64,000 bases of DNA, from assembly GCA_018241725.1 (NCBI GenBank), contig JAFEDI010000093.1:212836-276835 (forward strand), in the 5' to 3' direction. Source of the DNA: Pseudomonadota bacterium. Lineage in GTDB: Bacteria; Pseudomonadota; Gammaproteobacteria; Burkholderiales; Rhodocyclaceae. The notes beneath the pieces were generated by a model. That model saw only the letters and a program-made list of their open reading frames with translations. It did no database searches and was not told the DNA's origin. A program made the position numbers and the translations under genes. Shown here one piece after another: positions 36,832 to 46,316 of the stretch. The number at the start of each line of letters is the position of its first letter. Positions within the stretch are counted from its first letter, which is position 1.

Positions 36832-37072
36832 GGGGGCGCTCCGAAAAAGTGCCGGCAAGCCGGCGAAAAGTCACACGGAGCGGAGTTTACCCTGCCGAAG
36901 CGCCACACATGTCTCCAGGCAATGAGGGACACCCAAACATTCCGACGCGAGCTATAACAGACAGAGATCCGGCAAAAGGTAAAAATTTGAGCCAGATCTA
37001 TGCCTTACGTCATAGTCAGCTTTAAAGTCGCCATCCTACGCACACTGTCCGCATGCCACGCCGGCTTATCCC

Positions 37073-38299
37073 ATGCACGCATCCGCTCTCCGCGCCGACG
37101 ATATCGCCACCTTCTCGGGTATCGCCCTGTCCGTCGCCAGTATGGCCTCGGTCGCACTGGGCGGCCCATCGGAGCTCAACTATGCGCTGGGTTGCGGCAC
37201 CATCGTCGCGCTGATCGCGGCCGCCATGATCAGCCACGGCGCCCGCGCCCGTGCCCGCGCCGGCAAACTCGCACAGAACAAACTGATCGATGACAGCGTG
37301 CGCGAATACGATGCGCTATGTGCCCGCATTGCCGGCAACAGCGAAACCCAGTACCTGCGCCTGCGGGAATCCCTCGAACAGATGCAGGACGTGTTCGGCA
37401 GCGCGGTCGGCGACCTGCACCGCAGCCTGACCGGTGACGGCAAGAACCAGCAGGACTCCCTGCGCAACCTGGCCGATGAGCTGGTCGCCCTCGCCGCCAC
37501 CCAGGACGAAGCCACCCGCGACGGCGGCATCGAGCGTTTCAGCACCGAAACGCAGGCCGCCATCGGCGGCTTCGTCGCCACGGTCCAGCAGTTGCAGGCC
37601 AGCGGCGCAGACATCGCCCGCCGCTTTGCCGACATGCGTGCCAAGGTGGATGCGGTCACCCGTCTGATGACCGAGGTGAACCAGATCAACAGCCAGACCG
37701 AGCTGCTGGCCCTCAATGCGGCTATCGAGGCCGCTCGCGCCGGGGAGGCCGGACGCGGCTTCGCGGTGGTCGCCGACGAAGTGCGCAAGCTGGCCCAACG
37801 CACCGAGAATTTCAGCGATCAGATCGACGGCTTGCTGCGGGAAATCCACACCGCGATCGACGATGTGGGAGCCGCGGTGGATGTCACTGCTTCCACCGAC
37901 ATCAGCCATGCGGAAAGCTCCCAGGCCAATGTGGCCGCGTTGGGCGCCGAGATGCGCGAACTCACCGCCCGCGCCGCCGAGCAGTCGCGCCGCATCAACG
38001 AGGTGTCCGAGGCGATCCACCGGCTGGTCATGCAGGGCGTGCTGTCGATGCAGTTCGAGGACATCGTCAGCCAGGTGCTCGACAAGCTGCGCCAGCACAC
38101 CGACTTCATGAGCCGCTACGCCCACGGCTTCTTCGACGCTCATCGGGACGTGGAGGAACGGAACGGCGTGGCACGCATCCAGCGCCGCAACAGCACCCTC
38201 AATCTGCTGCTCGAAGACTCGACCCGTTCGGAGCAGGAGATCCGCTTCGACGCGCTCCGCCAGACCGCCGTCAGCGCCGGCGACGTGGATCTGTTCTGA
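37073..38299 (+). CDS. Methyl-accepting chemotaxis-type signalling protein without a sensor domain
   Basis: A 408-residue protein with two hydrophobic helices near the N-terminus ([17 protein letters not shown] and [14 protein letters not shown]) separated by only a few residues, so there is almost no periplasmic sensor. The rest is helical coiled coil with the chemoreceptor hairpin tip near residues 203-244 ([38 protein letters not shown]), which contacts CheW and Che[21 protein letters not shown] after the tip resembles proteins tied to division or surface sensing. No other chemotaxis genes are present. It probably senses an intracellular or membrane cue. Confidence 0.85.
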   Translation: MHASALRADDIATFSGIALSVASMASVALGGPSELNYALGCGTIVALIAAAMISHGARARARAGKLAQNKLIDDSVREYDALCARIAGNSETQYLRLRESLEQMQDVFGSAVGDLHRSLTGDGKNQQDSLRNLADELVALAATQDEATRDGGIERFSTETQAAIGGFVATVQQLQASGADIARRFADMRAKVDAVTRLMTEVNQINSQTELLALNAAIEAARAGEAGRGFAVVADEVRKLAQRTENFSDQIDGLLREIHTAIDDVGAAVDVTASTDISHAESSQANVAALGAEMRELTARAAEQSRRINEVSEAIHRLVMQGVLSMQFEDIVSQVLDKLRQHTDFMSRYAHGFFDAHRDVEERNGVARIQRRNSTLNLLLEDSTRSEQEIRFDALRQTAVSAGDVDLF

Positions 38300-38462
38300 C
38301 GAGGCCCCGCCCGCGGAGCAGGAGACAAATTTTCACCCTTTCGATTCACCAGGCAATGCGGTAAGGCGTACGCTCTGAACGACCGGCGAGAGTCCGCGGC
38401 ACACGACACAACAGAACCCGGACCTCCGGAACCAAGTCCATATCACCCTGGGGGAGGGCGTC

Positions 38463-40496
38463 ATGGCATCTCTGGTTTCTCTAGTCCGAAACGACAGCTA
38501 TGCGCCGGACAGGTTGCGCGCTGTCATCGAACATGCCCTGGAGTTGATCGGGCAACCACTGACAGCACTGATCCGGCCTGGAGACAAGGTTCTCGTCAAA
38601 CCCTACCTGCGCCACGGCAGCGTACGGCTTCCCGAGACCCGGATGGTTTCCCACCCGGCCTTCGTCGAGGCCATGCTGGGGCTGGTTCGTGATAGCGGCG
38701 GACGGCCGCTGCTCGGTGACGAAGGCTCCCGCTGCCCCGGCAAACCACAGTTACACCACGAGGCCCTGTGGCTGCATGAGCTCGCAGAACGTTTCGACAC
38801 CGAACTGGTGAGCTTCGCCACCTCCGGCGGAAGGGTTCTGCAGAGCGGGATCCCTCGCCCTGCAAGCTATCTGCTCAGCACCGCGGTTCTGGACACCGAC
38901 GTCGTGATCAGCCTCGTCAATGCCCAGCCGCATCCGTCCCTGGTCTGGAGCGGCGCGCTGAAGAACATGTTCAACGCGATCATCGGCGCCGGCAACACAC
39001 AACTCTCCTCCCTGCTGCCCAGCGCCGCCGAGTTGGCCAGCGCAGTCGCCGACGTCTGCCGTCTGGCCCGGCCCACGATCTCGGTCGCAGACATGACCAC
39101 CGTCTGTCCGGGCTTCAAGCAGGCGCTCTGGCGGGTCGGCCTGATCGGCGCATCCACCGACCCGGTCGCCCTCGACAGTGCCTGCCTGCAAGCACTGGGC
39201 TGGGAGCCCGCGACGATACCAAGCCTGACCTGGGGCGCCCACCTGGGTGTCGGCGAATGGCAGCGGGAGCGCATCGTACTGCGCGGACTGGATTGGAAGG
39301 ACCTGCCGGTCATCACCCCGACATGCCCCGCGCCATCGCCCGAACCACCGGAGCCCCGCTTGGCGAGGGCCATGCGAATTCTCAACAAGACCCACCTTCG
39401 ACCACGCCCACACATCGACAGGGCGCGCTGCAGCGATTGCAGCACCTGCCTGCAGGTCTGCCCGCTCCACGCCATCGGCCGCGACGCTGCCGGCCGGCTG
39501 CGGATCGACTACCGGACCTGTGCCGACTGCATGGTGTGCGCCGACGCCTGCCATGAGAAGGCGATCCAACTACGCCCCCGCGGCTTGCGGGCCGTGCTGG
39601 AGGCGCCGCGTATCCTGGCACGCCACCTGTGGCGAAAGGGCAAGGCCGGACATGTCTGGCAAATCGGCGGGCTGGCGGTGCGCTGGCACCTGGAACGCAC
39701 CCATCCGGTACGTCCCCCGCGACAGCTGACGCGCCGGGATTCCAAGCAGGAGGCAACAACCGTGAATCCATTCGGAAAGGAAGCCAATCCCCAGAATGGC
39801 GTCGCCCTTGTCGTCGGTGCCGGCCCCGGCCTCGGCAGCGCCCTTGCACGCCGGTTCGCACAGGCCGGCATGGACGTGGCCGTCATCGCACGTAACGGCC
39901 GGCGGCTCGACGCGCTGGTCGCCGAACTCGATGCCCTCGGGGTTACCGCCCGCGCCTACGCGTGTGACATCACGGACGACGGCGCGGTGAGCCATATGGT
40001 CCGCGCGGTCTGCGGTGAGCTGGGCGTTCCGCAGCTGGCGGTATACAACGTCGAGCACTTCGGCCCCGGCCATGTGGTTGACATCGAAACCGCCGCCTTT
40101 CTCGAATGCTGGCGGGTGAACTGCCTGGGTGCCTTCCTGGTCGGCCGCGAGGTTGCCAAGGCAATGCTGACACGCGGCTGCGGCACCCTGATTTTCACGG
40201 GAGCCACAGCCGCCACCCGCGGCCGCGATGGATACGCCAACATGGCTGTCGGCAAGTGGGGGCAGCGGGCCCTGGCCCAATGCATGGCACGAGAGCTTGG
40301 GCCCAAAGGCATCCACGTCGCCCATGTGATCCTCGACGGCGGCATCCTGAAGGACACCGCCCCAACCTTCATGCAGGAGCGCATGCTCGGCCTGTTCCCC
40401 GATCAGATCGCCGAGAACTACCTCGCCCTGCATCGCCAGCACCCGAGCACCTGGACGCAGGAACTGGATCTGCGCCCATGGCTGGAGAAGTTCTGA
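38463..40496 (+). CDS. Fusion: DUF362 domain, 2x[4Fe-4S] ferredoxin domain and atypical short-chain dehydrogenase
   Basis: A 677-residue frame starting at ATG 38463 (GGGGGAGGG upstream). Residues 1-290 are DUF362-like (VKPYLRHGS, LKNMFNAIIGAGNTQLSS). Two ferredoxin clusters follow: C323-x2-C326-x2-C329-x3-C333 and C353-x2-C356-x2-C359-x3-C363. From about 445 there is an SDR domain (VVGAGPGLGSALARRF; RALAQCMARELGPKGIHVAH). The usual YxxxK Tyr position is Met (MAVGK). Right at the junction an AGGAGG sits 8 bases before an in-frame GTG (39762), so the SDR may also be made alone (244 residues). Natural fusion, dual product or a lost stop are all possible. Confidence 0.8.
   Translation: MASLVSLVRNDSYAPDRLRAVIEHALELIGQPLTALIRPGDKVLVKPYLRHGSVRLPETRMVSHPAFVEAMLGLVRDSGGRPLLGDEGSRCPGKPQLHHEALWLHELAERFDTELVSFATSGGRVLQSGIPRPASYLLSTAVLDTDVVISLVNAQPHPSLVWSGALKNMFNAIIGAGNTQLSSLLPSAAELASAVADVCRLARPTISVADMTTVCPGFKQALWRVGLIGASTDPVALDSACLQALGWEPATIPSLTWGAHLGVGEWQRERIVLRGLDWKDLPVITPTCPAPSPEPPEPRLARAMRILNKTHLRPRPHIDRARCSDCSTCLQVCPLHAIGRDAAGRLRIDYRTCADCMVCADACHEKAIQLRPRGLRAVLEAPRILARHLWRKGKAGHVWQIGGLAVRWHLERTHPVRPPRQLTRRDSKQEATTVNPFGKEANPQNGVALVVGAGPGLGSALARRFAQAGMDVAVIARNGRRLDALVAELDALGVTARAYACDITDDGAVSHMVRAVCGELGVPQLAVYNVEHFGPGHVVDIETAAFLECWRVNCLGAFLVGREVAKAMLTRGCGTLIFTGATAATRGRDGYANMAVGKWGQRALAQCMARELGPKGIHVAHVILDGGILKDTAPTFMQERMLGLFPDQIAENYLALHRQHPSTWTQELDLRPWLEKF
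39762..40496 (+). CDS. Alternative internal product: stand-alone SDR-like protein (244 aa)
   Basis: In-frame internal start inside the fusion above. AGGAGG (39748-39753) is a perfect anti-Shine-Dalgarno match with 8-base spacing to GTG 39762. The resulting protein, from VNPFGKEANPQNGVALVVGA, has the normal length of a single-domain SDR. The matching homologue group ends in the same ELGPKGIHVAHVI block. It is listed separately because a reader may need both products; I cannot tell from sequence which dominates. Confidence 0.5.
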   Translation: MNPFGKEANPQNGVALVVGAGPGLGSALARRFAQAGMDVAVIARNGRRLDALVAELDALGVTARAYACDITDDGAVSHMVRAVCGELGVPQLAVYNVEHFGPGHVVDIETAAFLECWRVNCLGAFLVGREVAKAMLTRGCGTLIFTGATAATRGRDGYANMAVGKWGQRALAQCMARELGPKGIHVAHVILDGGILKDTAPTFMQERMLGLFPDQIAENYLALHRQHPSTWTQELDLRPWLEKF

Positions 40497-40656
40497 ATCC
40501 TGTCCGGCCGGAACCCCAGTCGGCGCCAACAATCCAACGATCGAGTTGCGCAACATTCTGGCGCATCCAGGCTTGCCCTGCAGTACCTCGGCGGCACGGC
40601 CCACAAGGCTCAGGCCGCGAGCGGATCAAGAACACGATTTTTGCGAGGAAACCACC

Positions 40657-43600
40657 ATGGCCGAGCAAGATCCCGTCCGCACGCTATCCACTTCCGGCGC
40701 CCCCACGGCGCAGCTGGACGACAAATACACCGCCGCCTCCGGGCGGGTCTATCTCACCGGCTACCAGGCGCTGGTGCGCCTGCTGATGATCCAGCGCGAC
40801 CGCGACCGGTCCGCCGGTCTCGACACCGCCGGCTTCGTGTCCGGCTATCGCGGCTCGCCGCTGGGCGGCCTCGATCTGGCCCTGTGGAAGGCCAAGGACC
40901 ACCTCGCCGAGCACGACATCGTCTTCCAGCCCGGCATCAATGAAGACATGGCCGCCACCGCGTTGTGGGGCACCCAGCAGGTGGCCCTGTCGCCCAAGGC
41001 CCGCGTGCAGGGGGTATTCGGCATGTGGTACGGCAAGGGGCCGGGGGTGGACCGCTGCGGCGATGTGTTCCGCCACGCCAACGCAGCCGGCAGCTCCAAA
41101 TACGGTGGCGTGCTGGTGATCGCCGGCGACGACCACGCCGCCAAGTCGTCTACGCTGCCGCACCAGACCGACCACTTCTTCAAGTCGATGATGATGCCGG
41201 TGCTGGCACCGGCCGGCGTGCAGGAATATCTCGACTTCGGCGTGCACGGCTGGGCCATGTCGCGTTACTCGGGCTGCTGGGTGGCCTTCAAGGCACTGGC
41301 CGACACGGTGGAAACCTCAGCCTCGGTGGACGTGGATCCGCTGCGCGTGCAGACGCGGGAGCCCTCCGACTTCGCTCTGCCGCCGGACGGCCTCAACATC
41401 CGCTGGCCGGACCCGCCGCTGGTGCAGGAGAAGCGCCTGCTCCACGCCAAGCTGTACGCGGCGTTGGCCTACTGCCGCGCCAACGGGCTCAACCGGGTGA
41501 TCATCGACTCCCCGCAGCCGCGGCTGGGCATCATCACCGCCGGCAAGAGCTACCTGGACGTACGCCAGGCCTTCGACGACCTGGGCATCGACGAAGCCCT
41601 CGCCGCCCAGATCGGCATCCGCCTCTACAAGGTCGGCATGGTGTGGCCGCTGGAAGCCGAGGGCGTGCGCCACTTCGCCGAGGGGCTGGAAGAAATCCTG
41701 GTCGTCGAGGAGAAGCGCCAGCTGATCGAATACCAGCTCAAGGAAGAGCTCTACAACTGGCGCGAGGACGTACGCCCGCGGGTCATCGGCAAGTTCGACG
41801 AGAAGGGCGAATGGGCGATCCTCACCACCCTCGGCGCCGACGGCCGCGCCACCGTGGACCACGGCGAATGGCTGCTGCCGGCAGCCGGCGAGCTGACGCC
41901 GGCGATGATCGCCCAGGTGATCGCCGGCCGCATCGAACGCTTCTTCACGTCCGAACGCATCCGCGCCCGCCTGGCCTTCCTGCAGGCCAAGGAGGCGACG
42001 CTGTCCCAGCGGGTCTTCGCGATCGACCGGGTGCCGACCTTCTGCCCCGGCTGTCCGCACAACACCTCTACCGTGGTGCCGGACGGCAGCCGCGCGATGG
42101 CCGGCATCGGCTGCCACTACATGGCCACCTTCATGCCGGACCGCAAGACCGGCACCTTCACCCACATGGGCGGTGAAGGCGTGCCATGGGTCGGTCAGGC
42201 GCCCTTCACCGACGAGCCGCACATCTTCGCCAACCTCGGCGACGGTACCTATTTCCACTCCGGCCTGCTGGCCATCCGCCAGGCGGTGGCGGCTTTCAAT
42301 CAGCCGGGAGTGACGAGCGGCATCACCTACAAGATCCTCTATAACGACGCGGTGGCGATGACCGGTGGCCAGCCTGTGGACGGCTCCCTCAGCGTACCCA
42401 AGCTGCTGCACCAGCTACAGGCCGAAGGTGTGAGCAACATCGTCCTCGTCACCGACGGTACCGACCGGCCCTGGCACGTGGCGGACATTCCCCACGGCGT
42501 GCCGATCCGCCACCGGGATGAGCTGGAGGTGATCCAGCGCGAGCTGCGTACGCTGGCCGGCGTGTCGGCGCTGGTCTTCGACCAGACCTGTGCGGCCGAG
42601 AAGCGCCGGCGCAGGAAGCGCGGCCGCTACCCCGACCCGCAGACCCGCGTCTTCATCAACGAAGCGGTGTGCGAAGGTTGCGGCGACTGCGGGCGCGAGT
42701 CCAACTGCATGGCGATCCTGCCGGTGGAGACCGACTTCGGCCGCAAGCGCCAGATCGACCAGTCGGCCTGCAACAAGGACTACTCGTGCATGAACGGTTT
42801 CTGCCCGAGCTTCGTCACCGTCGAGGGCGGCCAGCTCCGCAAGGGCAAGGCCACGCAGACCGACGACAGCCGCTTCGGCCCCCTGCCGGCCCCGACACTG
42901 CCGGCCACCCGCGAGCCCTGGGGCATCCTGGTCACCGGCGTCGGCGGCACCGGCGTGGTCACCATCGGCGCGCTGATCGGCATGGCCGCCCACCTGGACG
43001 GCAAGGGCGTCACCGTGCTCGACATGACCGGCCTGGCCCAGAAGGGCGGCTCGGTGTTCAGCCATGTGCGCATCGCCGACCGGCCGGAGGACCTGCACGC
43101 GGTGCGCATCGCCGCCGGCGAGGCCAACGCCGTGATCGGCGGCGATCTGGTGGTCACCGCGAGCGTGGACGCCCTCTCGAAGATGGCCGTCGGGCGCACC
43201 CGCGGCGTGGTGAATTGCACCGAGACGCCGACCTCCGAATTCACCCGCAACCCGAACTGGCAGTTCCCCCTCGACAAGATGGAGGCTGCCATCGCCGAGG
43301 CCGTCGGGCGGGACGGCTGCGATTTTCTCAACGCCCAGCAGCTGGCCATCCGCCTGCTCGGAGACGCCATCGCCACCAACCTGTTCCTGCTCGGCTACGC
43401 CTGGCAGAAGGGCTGGGTGCCGGTCAGCGAGGCCAGCCTCGACAAGGCCATCGAACTCAACGGCGCCGCCGTGGCGATGAACCGTCGGGCCCTGCTGTGG
43501 GGCCGCCGCGCCGCAGTGGACCTGGCCGCCGTGCAGCGCGAGGTGATCCCGGCACCGGTGATCCCGATCCGCCCGGAAACCCTGGACGAACGCATCGCCC

Positions 43601-44232
43601 GCCGGGCGGCGATCCTCACCGACTACCAGGACGCCGCCTACGCGCGCCGCTACACCGGGCTGCTGGCCCGCGTGCGCGCCGCCGAAGCCCCGCTGGGCGG
43701 CGAACGGCTGGCCCGCGCGGTCACCGACAACTACTTCAAGCTGCTGGCCTACAAGGACGAGTACGAAGTGGCCCGTTTGTACGGCGACCCGGCCTTCTGG
43801 GACGCCATCGGGGCCGCCTTCGACGGCGACTACGCGGTGCGCTTCCACCTCGCCCCGACCTTCCTGGCCCGCCCCGACCCGGCCTCCGGCCGCATCGCCA
43901 AGCGCGTGTTCGGACCGTGGATGCGTAGCTGCTTCAAGTGGCTGGCCAAGCTGCGCCGCTTGCGCGGCACGCCATTCGACGTGTTCGGCTACCACCCGGA
44001 CCGCAAGACCGAGCGGGCGCTGATCGTGGAGTACGAACAGGACGTGGCCCGCCTGCTCGAAGGCCTTGCAGCGGAAAAGCTGGGCTTGGCCACACAGATC
44101 GCCGCGTGGCCCGATCACGTGCGCGGCTACGGCCACATCAAGACCACGTCGATCGGCTGGGCGGAGAAGGAACGCCACGGACTGTGGGCCCAATGGGACG
44201 GCAAGACGGGCAGCGGCGCACGGGCGGCGTGA
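40657..44232 (+). CDS. Indolepyruvate ferredoxin oxidoreductase, single-chain alpha-beta-gamma type
   Basis: Oxidatively decarboxylates aryl-2-oxoacids such as indolepyruvate to acyl-CoA with reduced ferredoxin, in aromatic amino-acid breakdown. The 1191-residue protein starts at ATG 40657 (GAGGAA upstream). The N-terminal domain has SGYRGSPLGGLD. FCPGCPHNTS (near 463) and LGDGTYFHSG (near 529) belong to the thiamine-diphosphate domain. A cysteine-rich segment starts at Cys672 (CEGCGDCGRESNC, then CNKDYSCMNGFCP). VTGVGGTGVVTIGALIG (near 760) begins the gamma domain. The large C-terminus is typical of the fused proteobacterial form. The Fe-S/SDR gene upstream may be functionally linked. Confidence 0.94.
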   Translation: MAEQDPVRTLSTSGAPTAQLDDKYTAASGRVYLTGYQALVRLLMIQRDRDRSAGLDTAGFVSGYRGSPLGGLDLALWKAKDHLAEHDIVFQPGINEDMAATALWGTQQVALSPKARVQGVFGMWYGKGPGVDRCGDVFRHANAAGSSKYGGVLVIAGDDHAAKSSTLPHQTDHFFKSMMMPVLAPAGVQEYLDFGVHGWAMSRYSGCWVAFKALADTVETSASVDVDPLRVQTREPSDFALPPDGLNIRWPDPPLVQEKRLLHAKLYAALAYCRANGLNRVIIDSPQPRLGIITAGKSYLDVRQAFDDLGIDEALAAQIGIRLYKVGMVWPLEAEGVRHFAEGLEEILVVEEKRQLIEYQLKEELYNWREDVRPRVIGKFDEKGEWAILTTLGADGRATVDHGEWLLPAAGELTPAMIAQVIAGRIERFFTSERIRARLAFLQAKEATLSQRVFAIDRVPTFCPGCPHNTSTVVPDGSRAMAGIGCHYMATFMPDRKTGTFTHMGGEGVPWVGQAPFTDEPHIFANLGDGTYFHSGLLAIRQAVAAFNQPGVTSGITYKILYNDAVAMTGGQPVDGSLSVPKLLHQLQAEGVSNIVLVTDGTDRPWHVADIPHGVPIRHRDELEVIQRELRTLAGVSALVFDQTCAAEKRRRRKRGRYPDPQTRVFINEAVCEGCGDCGRESNCMAILPVETDFGRKRQIDQSACNKDYSCMNGFCPSFVTVEGGQLRKGKATQTDDSRFGPLPAPTLPATREPWGILVTGVGGTGVVTIGALIGMAAHLDGKGVTVLDMTGLAQKGGSVFSHVRIADRPEDLHAVRIAAGEANAVIGGDLVVTASVDALSKMAVGRTRGVVNCTETPTSEFTRNPNWQFPLDKMEAAIAEAVGRDGCDFLNAQQLAIRLLGDAIATNLFLLGYAWQKGWVPVSEASLDKAIELNGAAVAMNRRALLWGRRAAVDLAAVQREVIPAPVIPIRPETLDERIARRAAILTDYQDAAYARRYTGLLARVRAAEAPLGGERLARAVTDNYFKLLAYKDEYEVARLYGDPAFWDAIGAAFDGDYAVRFHLAPTFLARPDPASGRIAKRVFGPWMRSCFKWLAKLRRLRGTPFDVFGYHPDRKTERALIVEYEQDVARLLEGLAAEKLGLATQIAAWPDHVRGYGHIKTTSIGWAEKERHGLWAQWDGKTGSGARAA

Positions 44233-44329
44233 GTCATCACGGGAGAGTCGCCAGCGAGGTGCGGCAGCGGTCAGGAGGGGCCGCCGCGCGGTATGCTGCC
44301 GGCTTGTGCCCTTACCGCGGACCGTTCCG

Positions 44330-44839
44330 ATGCTGACGCTAAGCCCCCTCCTGCCCACCGATGCCGCGGCGCTGTCGGCCGCCGCGCTGGAGTCGATCGC
44401 CACCGTCGGGCGCTGGATGCCCTGGTGCACGCCGGACTACACGCCGGAACGGGCCGCGGAATGGATAGAGCACTGCGCGCTGATGCGTGGGGAGCACAGC
44501 GCCTACGAGTTCGGTATCTTCAGTGCAGACGGCCGCGAACTCTTCGGGCTGGCCGGCCTCAACCAGTTCAACCGCCTGCACAACTTCTGCAACCTCGGCT
44601 ACTGGGTGCGCGAATCCCGCCAGCGCCAGGGCATTGCGGTCACCACCGTGCGACGCCTGACCGAATTCGGCTTCCGCGAGCTCGGCCTCAGCCGCATCGA
44701 GATCGTCATCGCAGAGGGCAACACCGGCAGCGAAGCGGTCGCCCGCAAAGCCGGCGCCCATTTCGAGGGCGTGGCCCGCAATCGCCTGAAGCTGGCCCAC
44801 GGCCCGGTGGCCGCCTCCGTCTATTCGCTGATTCCGTGA
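44330..44839 (+). CDS. GNAT acetyltransferase, RimJ/RimL-like
   Basis: A 169-residue acetyltransferase, cytoplasmic, using acetyl-CoA. The fold markers are LFGLAGLNQFNRLHNFCNLG, YWVRESRQRQGIAVTTVRRL (with an R-Q-x-x-G-I CoA-binding motif), GFRELGLSRIEIVIAEGN and SEAVARKAGAHFEGVARNRL, the usual RimJ/RimL ending. The ATG at 44330 follows the oxidoreductase by about 100 bases, and the next acetyltransferase gene begins 4 bases after its stop. Substrate unknown: protein N-terminus or small amine. Confidence 0.88.
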   Translation: MLTLSPLLPTDAAALSAAALESIATVGRWMPWCTPDYTPERAAEWIEHCALMRGEHSAYEFGIFSADGRELFGLAGLNQFNRLHNFCNLGYWVRESRQRQGIAVTTVRRLTEFGFRELGLSRIEIVIAEGNTGSEAVARKAGAHFEGVARNRLKLAHGPVAASVYSLIP

Positions 44840-44843
44840 ACCG

Positions 44844-45239
44844 ATGATCGACTATCGCCTGCATACCCCCCTCGCTGCGGCGGACATCGCCCGCCTGTTC
44901 GACGCCTCCGGCATCAAGCGGCCAACCGGCGACCCGTCACGTATCGCCCGCATGTTCGCCAATGCCAACCTGGTCGTGTCGGCCTGGTCCGGTGAGCAAC
45001 TGGTAGGCGTGTGCCGAGCACTGACCGACTTCAGCTACTGCTGCTACCTGTCCGATCTGGCGGTGGACCGCGCCTTCCAGCATCAGGGCATCGGCCGCGA
45101 GCTGATCGCCCGCGTGCAGGCCGCCGTCGGCGAAGAGGTCTCCATCGTGCTGCTGTCCGCTCCCGATGCACTGGACTACTACCCGAAGCTCGGCTTCGAG
45201 AGGCTGGACAACGGCTTCGTGCTGCGCCGCCGGCGCTGA
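44844..45239 (+). CDS. GNAT family N-acetyltransferase
   Basis: A compact 131-residue GNAT enzyme. LVGVCRALTDFSYCCYLSDLAVDRAFQHQGIG carries the acetyl-CoA pyrophosphate loop in HQGIGRELI, and VLLSAPDALDYYPKLGFERL is the C-terminal strand/helix with the Y-x-x-x-G-F pattern. It starts 4 bases after the preceding acetyltransferase gene, so the pair is co-translated. It resembles small GNATs often annotated as acting on antibiotics or amino acids; the substrate is not predictable. Confidence 0.88.
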   Translation: MIDYRLHTPLAAADIARLFDASGIKRPTGDPSRIARMFANANLVVSAWSGEQLVGVCRALTDFSYCCYLSDLAVDRAFQHQGIGRELIARVQAAVGEEVSIVLLSAPDALDYYPKLGFERLDNGFVLRRRR

Positions 45240-45311
45240 CGACGACCTGCGGCCTGTTTCATTCACCCCCGGTCGACGGGGCAAAGCCCTGAGGAGAGTA
45301 GATTTGTCCTC

Positions 45312-45329
45312 GCAGGAGGCACCTCCTGC
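45312..45329. other. Palindrome in the gap before the membrane methyltransferase gene
   Basis: GCAGGAGG (45312-45319) and CCTCCTGC (45322-45329) are separated by 2 bases, in a 216-base gene-free gap. It could be a protein-binding site or an RNA hairpin with a GGAGG-like arm. Nothing else in the gap is convincing. Confidence 0.3.
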
Positions 45330-45455
45330 TCCTGTCCTTGCCCGTCCCCATTCATCTGTCCCGACGAACGCAACCTGAGCCACCCGTCACGGGCAGCTGA
45401 CGCAGGGCTCGGCTACACTCCGGCCTGTCGCGCCTGTCTCCACCCCGCGCCTGCC

Positions 45456-46232
45456 ATGCCTGCCTTCTTGAAAGCCCTTCTCGCCCAACTCGCCGGCACC
45501 GCCGTGGCCTACGGCAGTGCCCAGGCTGGCCTCTTGCCGGCCGGCCTCGCCCCAGTGGTGGCGGTACAGGCCGTGGCTGCTGCCGGCACGGCGAACCTGC
45601 TGCGCAGTGCACCGTGGTGGCGCTGGATTCACCTGGGCTTCGCACCGCTGGTGTTCGGCGCCCTCAGCCTGGGCATCGCCCCAGCGTGGTACCTGGCGGC
45701 CTTCCTGCTCTGTGCGCTGGTCTATTGGAGCAGCTTCCGCACCCAGGTGCCGCTGTACCTGTCCAACCGCCACACAGCCGCAGCCGTGGCCGAGCTGCTG
45801 CCCCGCGGCCGCCCGGCGATGCTGCTCGACCTGGGCAGCGGCACCGGCGCGCTGCTGCGCCCGCTGGCCCGCCTGCGCCCCGACTGCCGCTTCGAGGGGC
45901 TGGAATCGGCGCCCGCGCCCTACGTTTTGTCCCGCCTGCTGTCGCGCCGCCAGCCCAACGTCAGCCTGGCCCGCGGCGACTTCTGGAAAATCCCGTGGGC
46001 GGACTACGATGTGGTGTACGCTTTCCTGTCCCCGGTGCCGATGGCCGCCGTCTGGCAGAAAGCCAGCGCCGAAATGCGCCCCGGCAGCTTGCTGGTCAGC
46101 AACAGCTTCCCGGTGCCTGGCGTGGAGCCCGAAACGGTCGTCGAGGTGGACGACCGGCGGCGCACACAGCTGTATTGCTACCTGCCAGCCGGCCCCGGGC
46201 TGAGCGGAAAATTCCGAAATGCCGGCCGATGA
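45456..46232 (+). CDS. Membrane-anchored class I SAM methyltransferase
   Basis: A 258-residue protein. About the first 90 residues are hydrophobic and form three likely membrane helices (LLAQLAGTAVAYGSAQAGLL, VVAVQAVAAAGTANLL, HLGFAPLVFGALSLGIAPAW and on to LVYW). The rest is a class I methyltransferase: MLLDLGSGTGALLRPLARL is motif I, FEGLESAPAPYVLSRLL the acidic second strand, and YDVVYAFLSPVPMAAVW motif IV. It is a single-gene unit before the ParA-like gene. The anchor suggests a lipid or membrane-protein substrate, but none is indicated. Confidence 0.78.
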   Translation: MPAFLKALLAQLAGTAVAYGSAQAGLLPAGLAPVVAVQAVAAAGTANLLRSAPWWRWIHLGFAPLVFGALSLGIAPAWYLAAFLLCALVYWSSFRTQVPLYLSNRHTAAAVAELLPRGRPAMLLDLGSGTGALLRPLARLRPDCRFEGLESAPAPYVLSRLLSRRQPNVSLARGDFWKIPWADYDVVYAFLSPVPMAAVWQKASAEMRPGSLLVSNSFPVPGVEPETVVEVDDRRRTQLYCYLPAGPGLSGKFRNAGR

Positions 46233-46316
46233 ACCCTCAATTCCGGCCGCATCTTTCCCGTTAATGCGCGAATAATGGCGCCATTGCGCCTGGCTTCATT
46301 GCGAGAGGTTTCAACC

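Noticed and set aside
45260-45300. GGGGCAAAGCCCTGAGGAG segment considered as part of a cyclic di-GMP or cobalamin riboswitch
   Set aside because: Only a few bases resemble those consensus motifs, the surrounding stems are missing, and the downstream gene is an unrelated methyltransferase.
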